This document shows positions 1 to 6,988 of a DNA stretch of 15,920 nucleotides, piece by piece (positions within the stretch are counted from its first letter, which is position 1; every line of letters starts with the position of its first letter). The position numbers and the translations under genes were made by a program. Source of the DNA: CAZWAP01 sp964632005 (lineage in GTDB: Bacteria > Planctomycetota > Phycisphaerae > Sedimentisphaerales > Anaerobacaceae); assembly GCA_964632005.1 (NCBI GenBank), contig CAZWAP010000051.1, positions 1 to 15,920 of the forward strand. The letters are read 5' to 3'. The notes beneath the pieces are model-generated. The model saw only the letters and a program-made list of their open reading frames with translations. It did not search any database and was not told the origin of the DNA.

Positions 1-76
1 GGTGAAGATCACATAGCACAGGGAATCGTGTGTGTAAGGTGTTTACTGGTCCAGGCTTTCTTGAGGAGGTTAATTT

Positions 77-700
77 ATGAAAAGTGCTAAGGTAGTTTTG
101 ACAATTGTGGCAGTTCTGTTCGTCCTATCGGCTCCGGCTGGCGCCGCAGAACTCCCCGTCCTGGATCCGAGCTTTGAGATCCCCGAGCTTTCGGAGGGTG
201 GTTACATCGACATTGCTGATGCCAGCTATACGGGGCCGTGGAAAACCGTCGGTGGGAACTCCTGGATTGACTACGGCTATTGGCGTGCTGAGGGCTACCC
301 TGAGGACCTGTATGCCCACAGCGGCAACAACAAAGCGTACGCGTACCAGGACTATATCTACCAGATTCTCGACACCACTTTTGTCGAAGGCGAAACGTAC
401 GTATTAAGCGTATGGGCAGGACAGCCGTGGCTCGACACCGACAGAGGTTGGGAACTTTACTTCACCACCGAAGATTATTCGGAAGAACTGGCTGCGGCAA
501 GTGGCCCGGCGTGGCTCGACTGGGCGGAGATCAGCTTAACGTACACCGCCACGGCTGACGTTGCCGGAAAGAAGATCGGGATAAAGCTTTACGGGGACTA
601 CGACGTGGCTTTTGACGACGTTAAACTCGTTCCCGAGCCGGCAACTCTGGGACTTTTGGGCTTAGGCGGTCTGGTACTGCTCAGGCGCAAACGCTCCTAA
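77..700 (+). CDS. secreted PEP-CTERM sorting-domain protein
   Basis: This 207-residue protein is probably exported and handed to an exosortase-type sorting system. It starts with a signal peptide (K2 and K5, hydrophobic residues 6-19, likely cleavage after the Ala-rich stretch near residues 21-24). It ends with a textbook PEP-CTERM tail: Pro-Glu-Pro at 186-188, a Gly/Leu-rich transmembrane helix to about 202, then RRKRS. The middle (25-183) is rich in Trp, Tyr and Asp, opens with a LDPSFE motif and has a late FDDVKL strand. This pattern is common in jelly-roll carbohydrate-binding-like domains of PEP-CTERM proteins, so a beta-sandwich is inferred. A strong ribosome site GAGGAGGT at 63-70 fixes the start. 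No exosortase gene is in the window, so the sorting enzyme must be elsewhere. The specific ligand is unknown. Confidence 0.88.
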   Translation: MKSAKVVLTIVAVLFVLSAPAGAAELPVLDPSFEIPELSEGGYIDIADASYTGPWKTVGGNSWIDYGYWRAEGYPEDLYAHSGNNKAYAYQDYIYQILDTTFVEGETYVLSVWAGQPWLDTDRGWELYFTTEDYSEELAAASGPAWLDWAEISLTYTATADVAGKKIGIKLYGDYDVAFDDVKLVPEPATLGLLGLGGLVLLRRKRS

Positions 701-724
701 GCCAGGCACAGAAACAAGTTAAGG

Positions 725-762
725 GAGCAAAATTGCGCGATTGCGCAGGCGCATTTTTGCTC
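725..762 (+). terminator. hairpin downstream of the PEP-CTERM gene, probable intrinsic terminator
   Basis: Arms 725-738 (GAGCAAAATTGCGC) and 749-762 (GCGCATTTTTGCTC) pair with one mismatch around a 10-base loop. The GC core TGCGC/GCGCA is preceded by AAAA and followed by TTTTT, the layout of a bidirectional intrinsic terminator. It lies 24 bases after the stop codon at 698-700. An alternative fold inside the loop (TGCGC-GATT-GCGCA) is also possible. Confidence 0.6.
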
Positions 763-777
763 GGAACAGCAGACCAC

Positions 778-812
778 AGAGATGCCTTGCAGTGTCACTG
801 CAAGGCATCTCT
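778..812. repeat. perfect 17-bp inverted repeat, nearly loopless
   Basis: AGAGATGCCTTGCAGTG at 778-794 is exactly complementary to CACTGCAAGGCATCTCT at 796-812, with a single T between them. As RNA this would fold as a 16-bp stem with a 3-base loop. It lies 15 bases after the previous hairpin. It is followed by a mixed tcgtttat stretch rather than a clean U run, so it may be a second terminator, a protein-binding palindrome or a small repeat element. Confidence 0.8.
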
Positions 813-904
813 TCGTTTATACAAGAGCGGCGAACTCTGCCCAAAGTCTATACCAAGAGCAGGGATTTTGGAGGTGGATCCACCGCCGTATAAGAGGCTC
901 TGCC

Positions 905-1198
905 GGGCCGGGAAACATCAGCGCTGACCCCTGCTTCGCGTGCCCAGGGCACTGGGCCGGTCCCCGCAATACACCCAATACACCCGGCGACCCCAATTCC
1001 GACTGGACCGGCGAACTCTGGTGGCACAGCAAGAGAATCAATATCGGTGCCCTTGGCGGAACACCTGAAGGGAGTTTGTCGCGATCCGATTTCGGCAGCA
1101 TCGCAGACCTCGATAACGACCCCAACTATATGGTTAACTTTGTGGACTTTGCCCTATTTACGAGCAGGTGGAAAACCAGGGAACTCTTGCTGGCTGCG
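905..1198 (+). pseudogene. C-terminal remnant of a parallel-beta-helix / dockerin-like secreted protein
   Basis: The frame read from 905 matches the usual end of planctomycete right-handed beta-helix proteins. It gives GNISADPCF, then GDPNSDWTGELW, then RINIGALGGTPEGS (the 'INMGAYGGTPEAS'-type signature), then a calcium-loop dockerin-like half, IADLDNDPNYMVNFVDFALF followed by TSRWKT. The normal second dockerin loop is missing. The expected body between the DPCF block and the GDPNSDW block is replaced by a short Pro/Thr-rich patch containing the 9-bp tandem AATACACCC (968-976 and 977-985). Nothing upstream resembles a beta-helix body or a signal peptide. I therefore call it a degraded or deleted gene end rather than a functional 184-residue protein. 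The family assignment is by pattern recognition only. Confidence 0.6.
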
Positions 1199-1280
1199 GT
1201 AATATCATCTGGCTGCACAAAGTGTATATCGTTCTTCCTCTTTCTTACCGAAGCAAGCGGCCGGGAGGTGAATCTGTCCG

Positions 1281-2735
1281 CTACTTTGAGTTCCTTGCCG
1301 CGGTCGCCGAATTTTCGCCTGGCTCCAGCAGTCTGACTTCGTGCAGGCTTAACCCATAGCGTCCGCCCGGCGGATTGATTTTCAGTTCCACGCCATTCCA
1401 GCCGTTACTGAAGTTCGCGGAGTAGCACAACCACAGGGTTCTACCGTCCTTGCTTATGAACTTGCTGGGGAAATTCAAGAAGTACGCCTGTTCGCCGAAA
1501 TCCTTCATATAGGTGACGATCCGCCAGGGGCCGGTGAGCTGATCGGCTTCGAGGATGTAGGACGACATCTTGGCTGTCGTTGGCCAACCGTCGGTAATGC
1601 ACATCAGGTATTTCTTGAGACCAGGGACGTACGTGGCAGTGACACAGCCCATATGATTGTTCCATTCTATCAGCGGCTTGATAGCACTGAAATCATTGCT
1701 CCATACAGGCTGTCCTTTCGCGTCAAATCCAGCAAAAAACTCGTAAGCCTTCAAGTCATTGATGGTATCAGGGGATGGTTTCACACGTGCCATATACACC
1801 TGGTCGGCCGATATCCAACTCAGGTTGGCGTGCGCGAAGGGTTTCCCCTCGACCTGCCGGAAAGCCTTTTCATACGTCTGTCTGAATTCGCTTCTCGCCT
1901 CAGCGGGACGCATACTAAGATGCATACCTTCCGTGCAAACCTTGTTTATTTTATAGGTTCCACGAGGGCCTGGGGTGATACACGGACGCGGCTTGGGATC
2001 ACTGACTTCGGCACCCATAGCAACCAGATAGGCCTTGCCGTCGGGCGAATGCTCCATGTTCTTGCCGAAGTCGACGAAATGCGGGGCGCCCATCTTGACC
2101 GGACCAAGAAACTCGGCCGGCTCCGGGAAAAGCGGCTTCTCGGGCGAATGCGGTGAATCTACCCACGTCTTGCCAAGGTCATAGGAAATCTGAAAGCCTG
2201 GCATAGGCCCGAGATGTGGATAGTTCCATCTAAAGCCGCAGTGCATATACGCTGCACTGGGACCCAGGCAGTAGGTGCCATAGTACCAGACACCATTATA
2301 AACCAGAGAACCGCACGGGTATCTTCCTCGGTAAGGGGCCGCCAGAGCCCTCTTGGGAGGGGAGGTATTCTTGATGACCAGATTGAGAGGGTCGTCTCCG
2401 ATCATCACGGCGTGGCCTGTACGAAAGCCTCGTTCCAGGCTGCCCCCGGACCCACAGCGCACGCCGTCGGTTACCCCATCGGTCCAGGGTGAATACAGGT
2501 TTCCGTCGCTCGCCCAGGACGGGTAGAACGTGTCGCCGCAGTGATAATCACTGTGACGCCCGGTGAAGTATATCCCGGTGATTGTCTGCGATCGTTCGAA
2601 CGGACAATCGTCGGGAATGGCGGAGTCCCAGACGAACCCGTTCTCGGCGTCGGTCGGTGCATCCCTGTCGCCGGCTGTTGCAAGGCCGACGGTGATGATC
2701 CCGAGTACCAAGCACAAAGTAAGAGATCGTATCAT
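1281..2735 (-). CDS. secreted beta-propeller-like protein, DUF4185/GH43-like, glycan-associated
   Basis: This is a 484-residue exported protein. The signal peptide is residues 1-21 (R3, hydrophobic 4-19, AxA-like cleavage near 21). The ATG at 2735 is chosen because AAGGAG lies six bases upstream and the signal peptide begins there; the open frame extends further upstream but without signal character. Motifs resembling sugar-cleaving five-bladed propellers (DUF4185 and GH43-type) include GDTFYPSWASDGNLYSPWTDG-like text at 67-87, an acidic 'HFVDFGKN' strand at 219-226, WNNHMGCVTATY at 358-369 and LTGPW at 400-404. These indicate repeated beta blades. There are 11 cysteines in the mature part (44, 66, 94, 141, 156, 166, 252, 267, 364, 379, 437), suggesting disulfides. 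It lies 137 bp downstream of the GH29-type gene on the same strand. No substrate can be assigned, and the enzymatic role is inferred from fold resemblance and context. Confidence 0.75.
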   Translation of the reverse strand: MIRSLTLCLVLGIITVGLATAGDRDAPTDAENGFVWDSAIPDDCPFERSQTITGIYFTGRHSDYHCGDTFYPSWASDGNLYSPWTDGVTDGVRCGSGGSLERGFRTGHAVMIGDDPLNLVIKNTSPPKRALAAPYRGRYPCGSLVYNGVWYYGTYCLGPSAAYMHCGFRWNYPHLGPMPGFQISYDLGKTWVDSPHSPEKPLFPEPAEFLGPVKMGAPHFVDFGKNMEHSPDGKAYLVAMGAEVSDPKPRPCITPGPRGTYKINKVCTEGMHLSMRPAEARSEFRQTYEKAFRQVEGKPFAHANLSWISADQVYMARVKPSPDTINDLKAYEFFAGFDAKGQPVWSNDFSAIKPLIEWNNHMGCVTATYVPGLKKYLMCITDGWPTTAKMSSYILEADQLTGPWRIVTYMKDFGEQAYFLNFPSKFISKDGRTLWLCYSANFSNGWNGVELKINPPGGRYGLSLHEVRLLEPGENSATAARNSK

Positions 2736-2872
2736 CGCGTGCTCCTTACTCCCTTTTGCTCTCGTGTCATTTTCCTTGCCTGGCGTTAATCGCGCCGACG
2801 GTCGGGCGCTCCTCTTAAACGCTATCCACCAAGACCCGCGCACATTTGACGGCCGGCTGCTCGATGCCACGC

Positions 2873-4978
2873 CTATTCCATAGGCTCAACGAACTCGCCC
2901 TCATCATTGAGGACCGTGTTGATAGAGACACCGTGGTAAGCACGTGCAAGAACAGCGATGTTTCGCTCATCACCTCTGAGCTGGTGTACCGGACGTTTCA
3001 GCAGCTGCTCCAGCGGCAGAAGCGAATCGGCACGAGGCTTTGCAAAGCCGTATAGCCCGACACCGGCCTTCAGTGCCTGCGGGACAACAGTCATTGGATC
3101 CTGCCGATTCCATTTGGCAAGGCAGATTATAAGGCGGGTGTGCTTGCCGACCATAGGTTTAATGGCGTTAATGTGCCTCAAGTCTCCACGCTCGTTCATC
3201 AGCCAATCGACTTCTCGGTACATTGTCGAATTCACAACGTGTGGATGTGTCGGATTGTTGCTGGCCAACCAGATAATGCACCTTGGGTTCGCCTCTTTCG
3301 CGGCTTTGCGGATCGTTTTCCAACACCGCTCGATCGCCTTGCGACTATAGGCCAGTTCTTGCTGTCTGGACAGCTTTCCGTCAGACGGAAACTCTTCCCC
3401 CATAAGTTGAACGTACAGTTTTTTCTCACACGCCAGCCATCTGCCGCTCGTTGACTTGCGCTGCGGCTGCCATACCCAGTCAATCATAAACCCGTCGATG
3501 CCGGTCTTCTGCACCGCATCCCGAATGGCGGCGGACAAATAATCAAGATACTCGTCGGTGAACGGAATATGACAGGCACTGGGAATGCCGTAGCTCAGAT
3601 CGGGATGTTCCTGCCCCCATCTGGTATTGGCGCCTATGCAGAAATAGCCCATCACGAGCATGCCTTGCTCATGGCCCAACCTCACCATCTCCGGCAGGAA
3701 GTCGTGCTTCAGGCCCGGCTGCTCCGGAACGACGCCGTTTTTATACCAGGCGTAGCCGTTGCACGAAACGCAGAACGTCTGGATGACATTGGCGCCCATT
3801 GCCTTGTACCAGGCCACGTGCCTGGCGGGATCGGCGTCGGCCCAGAGTCCGGGCCTGGCAAAACCATTGGGTCCGCCCGGCCCCCAGTTGAAATCAATGC
3901 AGTAGGCCTTGATCTCCTTAACCTCCGCACGGCCGCCGCCGAGCCTGGCTCCTGGCTGTGAGGAATTCTCGCCCTTTATCATTTCTCCTACTTGTTTGAG
4001 GGTCTTGACATCGATGTCGCGGAGTCTGCCGGCAGGGTTTGGCCCCACATTGATCGAGAAGATATTGCCGTATTTCACCGCCCCCTGATAGTCCCTGAAC
4101 AGCTTGCTTGCCGGATGACAAAGGTCGTCGTACTTGGGCAGCGAGTAGAACCACATCGCTCCGCCCTTGTGCTTCGGGAGGATCGGGTAGGTAAACTCTG
4201 CAACATAGTAGCCTGTAAACGACGCTTCGGCATCTTTGTTGTATTTGGTGGCGTTTCTGTCGCCTAATTTGCCGGGGCGTCCCATCTCGCGCAGGCAGAG
4301 GCGACCCGCAGGCTCTCCGTGATTGAAACCAACGAACGTGTTCGGCTGGAATCGATGTACCCACTCGACAGTTTCCTTGTGGGAAAGTCCGCCGGTACCG
4401 ACGGCATGATCCATCCACAAGAATTCGATCGGGCCGTAATTGGTCAGCAGCTCCTTAAGCTGGGCCTTCTTCATCCGCGGATTATTGCCGCCTTTTCCGG
4501 CTTTTCCGTCAACGGCGCCGGGCCAGTTCCAGTCGCCCTCGGAGAAGTAAAGCGCCAGCTTGATTCCGTATCTGTCACAGGACTTCCTGAGTTTGGCGAG
4601 CACGTCGATACCCAAAGGGCTGTTGGTTACCTTCTTCTCGGTAGTCTCAGTATCCCAGAGGCAAAAACCATCGTGGTGCTTGGTGAGGAATAGAATGTAT
4701 CCCATGCCCGCATCCCTGGCCGTCTGACACCACTGGTCCGTATCGCAGCCGGTCGCCTTGAAAAAGGATGAATCTTTGTCACGCGTGGGCGTCCATTCGT
4801 GCTTATAAAACGTGCTGAATGACCAGCAGATGAACATCCCCCATTTCAGGTCCTGAATCTGTCTTGCGCGGACCTCGTCAGGCAGTTTGGTCTTGTTAAT
4901 TTCAGGCCCGGCCGAATACGCCATACCTGGTATCACGAGGATCAAGCATAGCGCTATTGTTGTTTTGCCCTTTTTCAT
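2873..4978 (-). CDS. secreted GH29-type alpha-L-fucosidase-like protein with a second C-terminal glycosidase-like domain
   Basis: This 701-residue protein has a signal peptide (residues 1-22, cleavage near AYS|AG). Residues about 35-335 match GH29 alpha-L-fucosidase: KWGMFICWS at 45-53, the TKHHDGFCLWDT block at 99-110 (His-His-Asp-Gly), YFSEGDWNW at 144-152, FLWMDH at 186-191 with D190 as the likely nucleophile, and the closing SINVGPNPAGRL at 308-319. Instead of the usual C-terminal beta-sandwich, a linker (about 336-355) leads into a second domain (356-701). That domain has AYCIDFNWG at 358-366, a GIDGFMIDW strand at 493-501 and IIWLASNN at 568-575, which look like strands of another TIM-barrel glycosidase-like (GHL-type) domain. 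The start is ATG 4978, preceded by a purine-rich AAAGAGAAGA; 20 further upstream codons are open but precede the signal peptide. The next gene on the strand is another secreted propeller-like protein. GH29 assignment is confident; activity and the identity of the second domain are inferred. Confidence 0.85.
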   Translation of the reverse strand: MKKGKTTIALCLILVIPGMAYSAGPEINKTKLPDEVRARQIQDLKWGMFICWSFSTFYKHEWTPTRDKDSSFFKATGCDTDQWCQTARDAGMGYILFLTKHHDGFCLWDTETTEKKVTNSPLGIDVLAKLRKSCDRYGIKLALYFSEGDWNWPGAVDGKAGKGGNNPRMKKAQLKELLTNYGPIEFLWMDHAVGTGGLSHKETVEWVHRFQPNTFVGFNHGEPAGRLCLREMGRPGKLGDRNATKYNKDAEASFTGYYVAEFTYPILPKHKGGAMWFYSLPKYDDLCHPASKLFRDYQGAVKYGNIFSINVGPNPAGRLRDIDVKTLKQVGEMIKGENSSQPGARLGGGRAEVKEIKAYCIDFNWGPGGPNGFARPGLWADADPARHVAWYKAMGANVIQTFCVSCNGYAWYKNGVVPEQPGLKHDFLPEMVRLGHEQGMLVMGYFCIGANTRWGQEHPDLSYGIPSACHIPFTDEYLDYLSAAIRDAVQKTGIDGFMIDWVWQPQRKSTSGRWLACEKKLYVQLMGEEFPSDGKLSRQQELAYSRKAIERCWKTIRKAAKEANPRCIIWLASNNPTHPHVVNSTMYREVDWLMNERGDLRHINAIKPMVGKHTRLIICLAKWNRQDPMTVVPQALKAGVGLYGFAKPRADSLLPLEQLLKRPVHQLRGDERNIAVLARAYHGVSINTVLNDEGEFVEPME

Positions 4979-5288
4979 ATTTCTTCTCTTTACCCGGGAC
5001 TGTACACAATGATTCGATGCAGATACAACGGCGGTCATCGGAAATATCTTAAGCCTCGTGTGCCCATTTGCAAAACTATTTTTGGGGACTGTGCCGGTTG
5101 CAGGCTTTGTCTGAGCCGATAATCCGCCACCGTAACCAGCGAGGATTCCATTACCAAGTCTCCGCTTTTTTCAGGTGCACGAATAGCTTCCGTGGTCAGC
5201 AACGATGCATTCCTACCCGAGTCGTCCTAACGATCATTGTCCTGGCCTTGACGGATTGTCCTGGGACAAGCCCAGGGCCAAAAGTTTT
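4979..5288. other. divergent intergenic region between the GH29-type gene and the TPR/lspA operon
   Basis: No gene is supported here; the open frame at 5068-5352 (+) has no homology I recognise, no ribosome site, and runs through the promoter at 5289-5316. On the minus strand a weak promoter-like pair for the GH29-type gene can be drawn: TTGCAA at 5068-5073 and TAAGAT at 5046-5051 with a 16-bp spacer, each matching consensus at four of six bases. Near the right end lies the palindromic cluster at 5256-5276. Confidence 0.4.
5256..5276. repeat. two overlapping, mutually exclusive inverted repeats
   Basis: TTGTCC-TG-GGACAA (5256-5269) and CCTGGG-ACAAG-CCCAGG (5260-5276) overlap, so only one can pair at a time. 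They sit about 13 bp upstream of the -35 box at 5289. Possible roles are an operator or a terminator-like hairpin (a TTTTT run follows at 5286-5290). No function is proven. Confidence 0.5.
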
Positions 5289-5316
5289 TGACGGCGATAC
5301 CTACTGTGATATAATC
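5289..5316 (+). promoter_or_regulatory. strong sigma70-type promoter with extended -10
   Basis: TTGACG at 5289-5294 (five of six consensus bases) is followed by a 16-bp spacer and a perfect TATAAT at 5311-5316. This is preceded by TGA at 5308-5310, an extended -10 element. Transcription would start near 5323, giving a leader of about 68 bases before the TPR lipoprotein start at 5391. It is the best promoter in the window and would drive the TPR lipoprotein and lspA. Confidence 0.7.
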
Positions 5317-5390
5317 ACCGGCGGGCTTGGGGCTGGTGAAGGATGTGCATAAGATCGGTGTTGGGCGGCTATCTCTGAAAGGCGGGGCGA

Positions 5391-6368
5391 ATGGCTGATA
5401 ACGTAAAGGGGTATGTTCTTGTGAGCCTGACCTGCGCAGCCCTGGTGCCACTCTGGGGCTGCCGCCAGCAGAATAAAGCGGTCGATTTCTACCTCGAAGG
5501 GGTGATGCTCAGCGAGTACGACCAGGATGCCAACGCCGTCGCGATGCTCGAGCGGGCCGTAAAAGCCGACGAGGATTTCTACTATGCCTACTCCGTTCTC
5601 GGCCAGGTCTACGAGAAGCTCAAAGACTACTCCAACAGCGCCGCCGCTTACGAAAGGGCCACACAAATCAAACCTGATTCCTTCAAGGACTTTTTCAGTC
5701 TCGGCCGGGTCTATCGGATAATGGAGGAGATTGCAAAGGCCGCCCGCGCCTACGAACAGGCCTGTCGAATCGACCCAAACCACCTCCAGGCCCATCTAAA
5801 CGCCGCGGAATGTTATATCGAGCTCGATGACTACGACAACGCCCTGGATTTCGGCAAACGAGCCGAAGAAATCGACCCGAATGTTGCCGAAGTGCAACTT
5901 CTGCTGGCCGAGCTTTACCAGTGGCGTGAGGACTTCGAAGCATCCGTCCGTGCCTACAAGCGCGCCCTCGAGATAGACAGTAACAATCCCCAGGCCCTTA
6001 CCTTCCTCGGTCTGGCTTACATAAAGCTCCAGCACTACGAGCCGGCCAGGGAGCTGTTGACCCTCGCCGCGCAGGTCCAGCCCGACAATCTCAGGACGTA
6101 CAAGTACCTTGGATACTGCAATCTCAAGCTCGACCGAGTCGACGAAGCGATATCCGCCTACGAAAGTGCCCTCGTAATCAGCCCCAGAGACTGGGAAACG
6201 CTCAGGTCGCTGGGCATTGCTTATATGTTGAAAGCCCTGTTTGAGGACGACGAGGTTCTCAAGCTCCTGGCTATCCGCCAGTGGCAAGCCTCCCTCGCAA
6301 TCCAACCGGATCAACCCGACAGCGAAATAATGCTAAAACTCATAGAAAAATACTCCAGTTCAAAGTAA
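5391..6368 (+). CDS. TPR-repeat lipoprotein
   Basis: This 325-residue protein is a scaffold predicted to be anchored to a membrane by lipid. A short basic N-terminus (K6) and hydrophobic stretch 8-20 lead to a lipobox Leu-Trp-Gly-Cys at 21-24, with C24 as the lipidated residue. From about residue 30 to 270 it consists of tandem 34-residue tetratricopeptide units, with recurring W/Y-x2-LG-Y/A, A-Y and P-at-32 positions. Examples are YYAYSVLGQVYEKLKDY at 64-80, LGRVYR at 104-109, AAYERATQIKP at 85-95, ALEIDSNNPQALTFLGLAY at 192-210 and YKYLGYCNLKLDRVDEAISA at 237-256. TPRs bind partner proteins or peptides; the partner is unknown. GAAAGG at 5377-5382 is eight bases before the ATG. It is the first gene after the extended -10 promoter, and lspA begins 29 bases after its stop. 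Repeat units appear intact, with no frameshift seen. Confidence 0.87.
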   Translation: MADNVKGYVLVSLTCAALVPLWGCRQQNKAVDFYLEGVMLSEYDQDANAVAMLERAVKADEDFYYAYSVLGQVYEKLKDYSNSAAAYERATQIKPDSFKDFFSLGRVYRIMEEIAKAARAYEQACRIDPNHLQAHLNAAECYIELDDYDNALDFGKRAEEIDPNVAEVQLLLAELYQWREDFEASVRAYKRALEIDSNNPQALTFLGLAYIKLQHYEPARELLTLAAQVQPDNLRTYKYLGYCNLKLDRVDEAISAYESALVISPRDWETLRSLGIAYMLKALFEDDEVLKLLAIRQWQASLAIQPDQPDSEIMLKLIEKYSSSK

Positions 6369-6397
6369 CTCACTCGACCACAGCCGCAAATCCGCCG

Positions 6398-6988
6398 ATG
6401 ACAGAACCAGGAAGACGCCAAACGACTTCGCAAACCGATCCAGCCAAACCGCACCGGCCCAAGCTCCTCGGCAAGCTGCCCGATCTGAGGGCACAGCTTG
6501 TATTCTGGAGCCTGCTGCTCGCGGGCCTTTTGTTCGACCTGTGGAGCAAGAAGGCGGTCTTCGAGCGGCTCGAATACTCCCACGGAATCATCGTCATCGA
6601 CGGCCTTGTCAATCTTGTCCCGGTCCTTAACAACGGCGCGGCCTTCGGAATATGTGCAGGTCAGCCACTGTTTCTTTCCCTGGCTTCTGTGGCCGGAATT
6701 GTTGTTGTGTTCGGCTACTTTTACCTCTCAGGCCTAAGAGACACCCTCATCCAGGCTGCTCTCGGGCTTGTCGCTGCCGGAATCTGCGGAAACCTCTACG
6801 ACAGACTTTTCAACGCCGGTTGTGTCCGTGATTTCATCGATGTGTATATCAACGCCTTCGGGCGTGAGTGGCACTGGCACACCTTCAACGTGGCCGACGT
6901 ACTGCTGTGCGTCGGCGTGGGCCTCTTGATTATCCGCACCACCTTTACTGCGAAGTCAGCTCAAAAACGTGCTCCGCAACGTAAATAG
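6398..6988 (+). CDS. lspA: lipoprotein signal peptidase (signal peptidase II)
   Basis: LspA is an inner-membrane aspartyl protease that cleaves diacylglyceryl-modified prolipoproteins before the lipobox Cys. The 196-residue protein shows the family marks: D47 in LLFDLWSKKA, the NNGAAFG motif at 78-84, GNLYDR at 131-136, the catalytic Asp pair D145 (VRDFID) and D167 (TFNVADV), and four hydrophobic spans near 33-48, 91-109, 117-132 and 166-180. The N-terminus carries about 30 polar residues before the first helix, longer than in E. coli LspA. The ATG at 6398 is chosen because it follows the TPR stop by 29 bases; no good ribosome site is visible, so translational coupling is likely and the start is uncertain. 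The last 44 bases overlap the 3' end of the convergent DUF151 gene. Being beside a lipoprotein gene suits its role. Confidence 0.92.
   Translation: MTEPGRRQTTSQTDPAKPHRPKLLGKLPDLRAQLVFWSLLLAGLLFDLWSKKAVFERLEYSHGIIVIDGLVNLVPVLNNGAAFGICAGQPLFLSLASVAGIVVVFGYFYLSGLRDTLIQAALGLVAAGICGNLYDRLFNAGCVRDFIDVYINAFGREWHWHTFNVADVLLCVGVGLLIIRTTFTAKSAQKRAPQRK

Larger units (their letters stand above)
701..1280. other. 580-bp stretch without an intact gene
   Basis: This stretch holds the two hairpins at 725-762 and 778-812, then a decayed secreted-protein remnant at about 905-1198. The remaining bases (813-904 and 1199-1280) show no recognisable coding or RNA feature. Open frames here lack a ribosome site, and their translations do not look like folded proteins apart from the remnant. 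Confidence 0.6.

Noticed and set aside
782..1336. An intact 184-residue protein containing the dockerin-like segment
   Set aside because: Only the middle part resembles a protein family; the start lies inside the 17-bp palindrome, there is no signal peptide or ribosome site, and the end runs into the neighbouring gene.
5068..5352. Possible 94-residue protein upstream of the TPR lipoprotein
   Set aside because: It runs across the extended -10 promoter, has no ribosome site and no recognisable domain.
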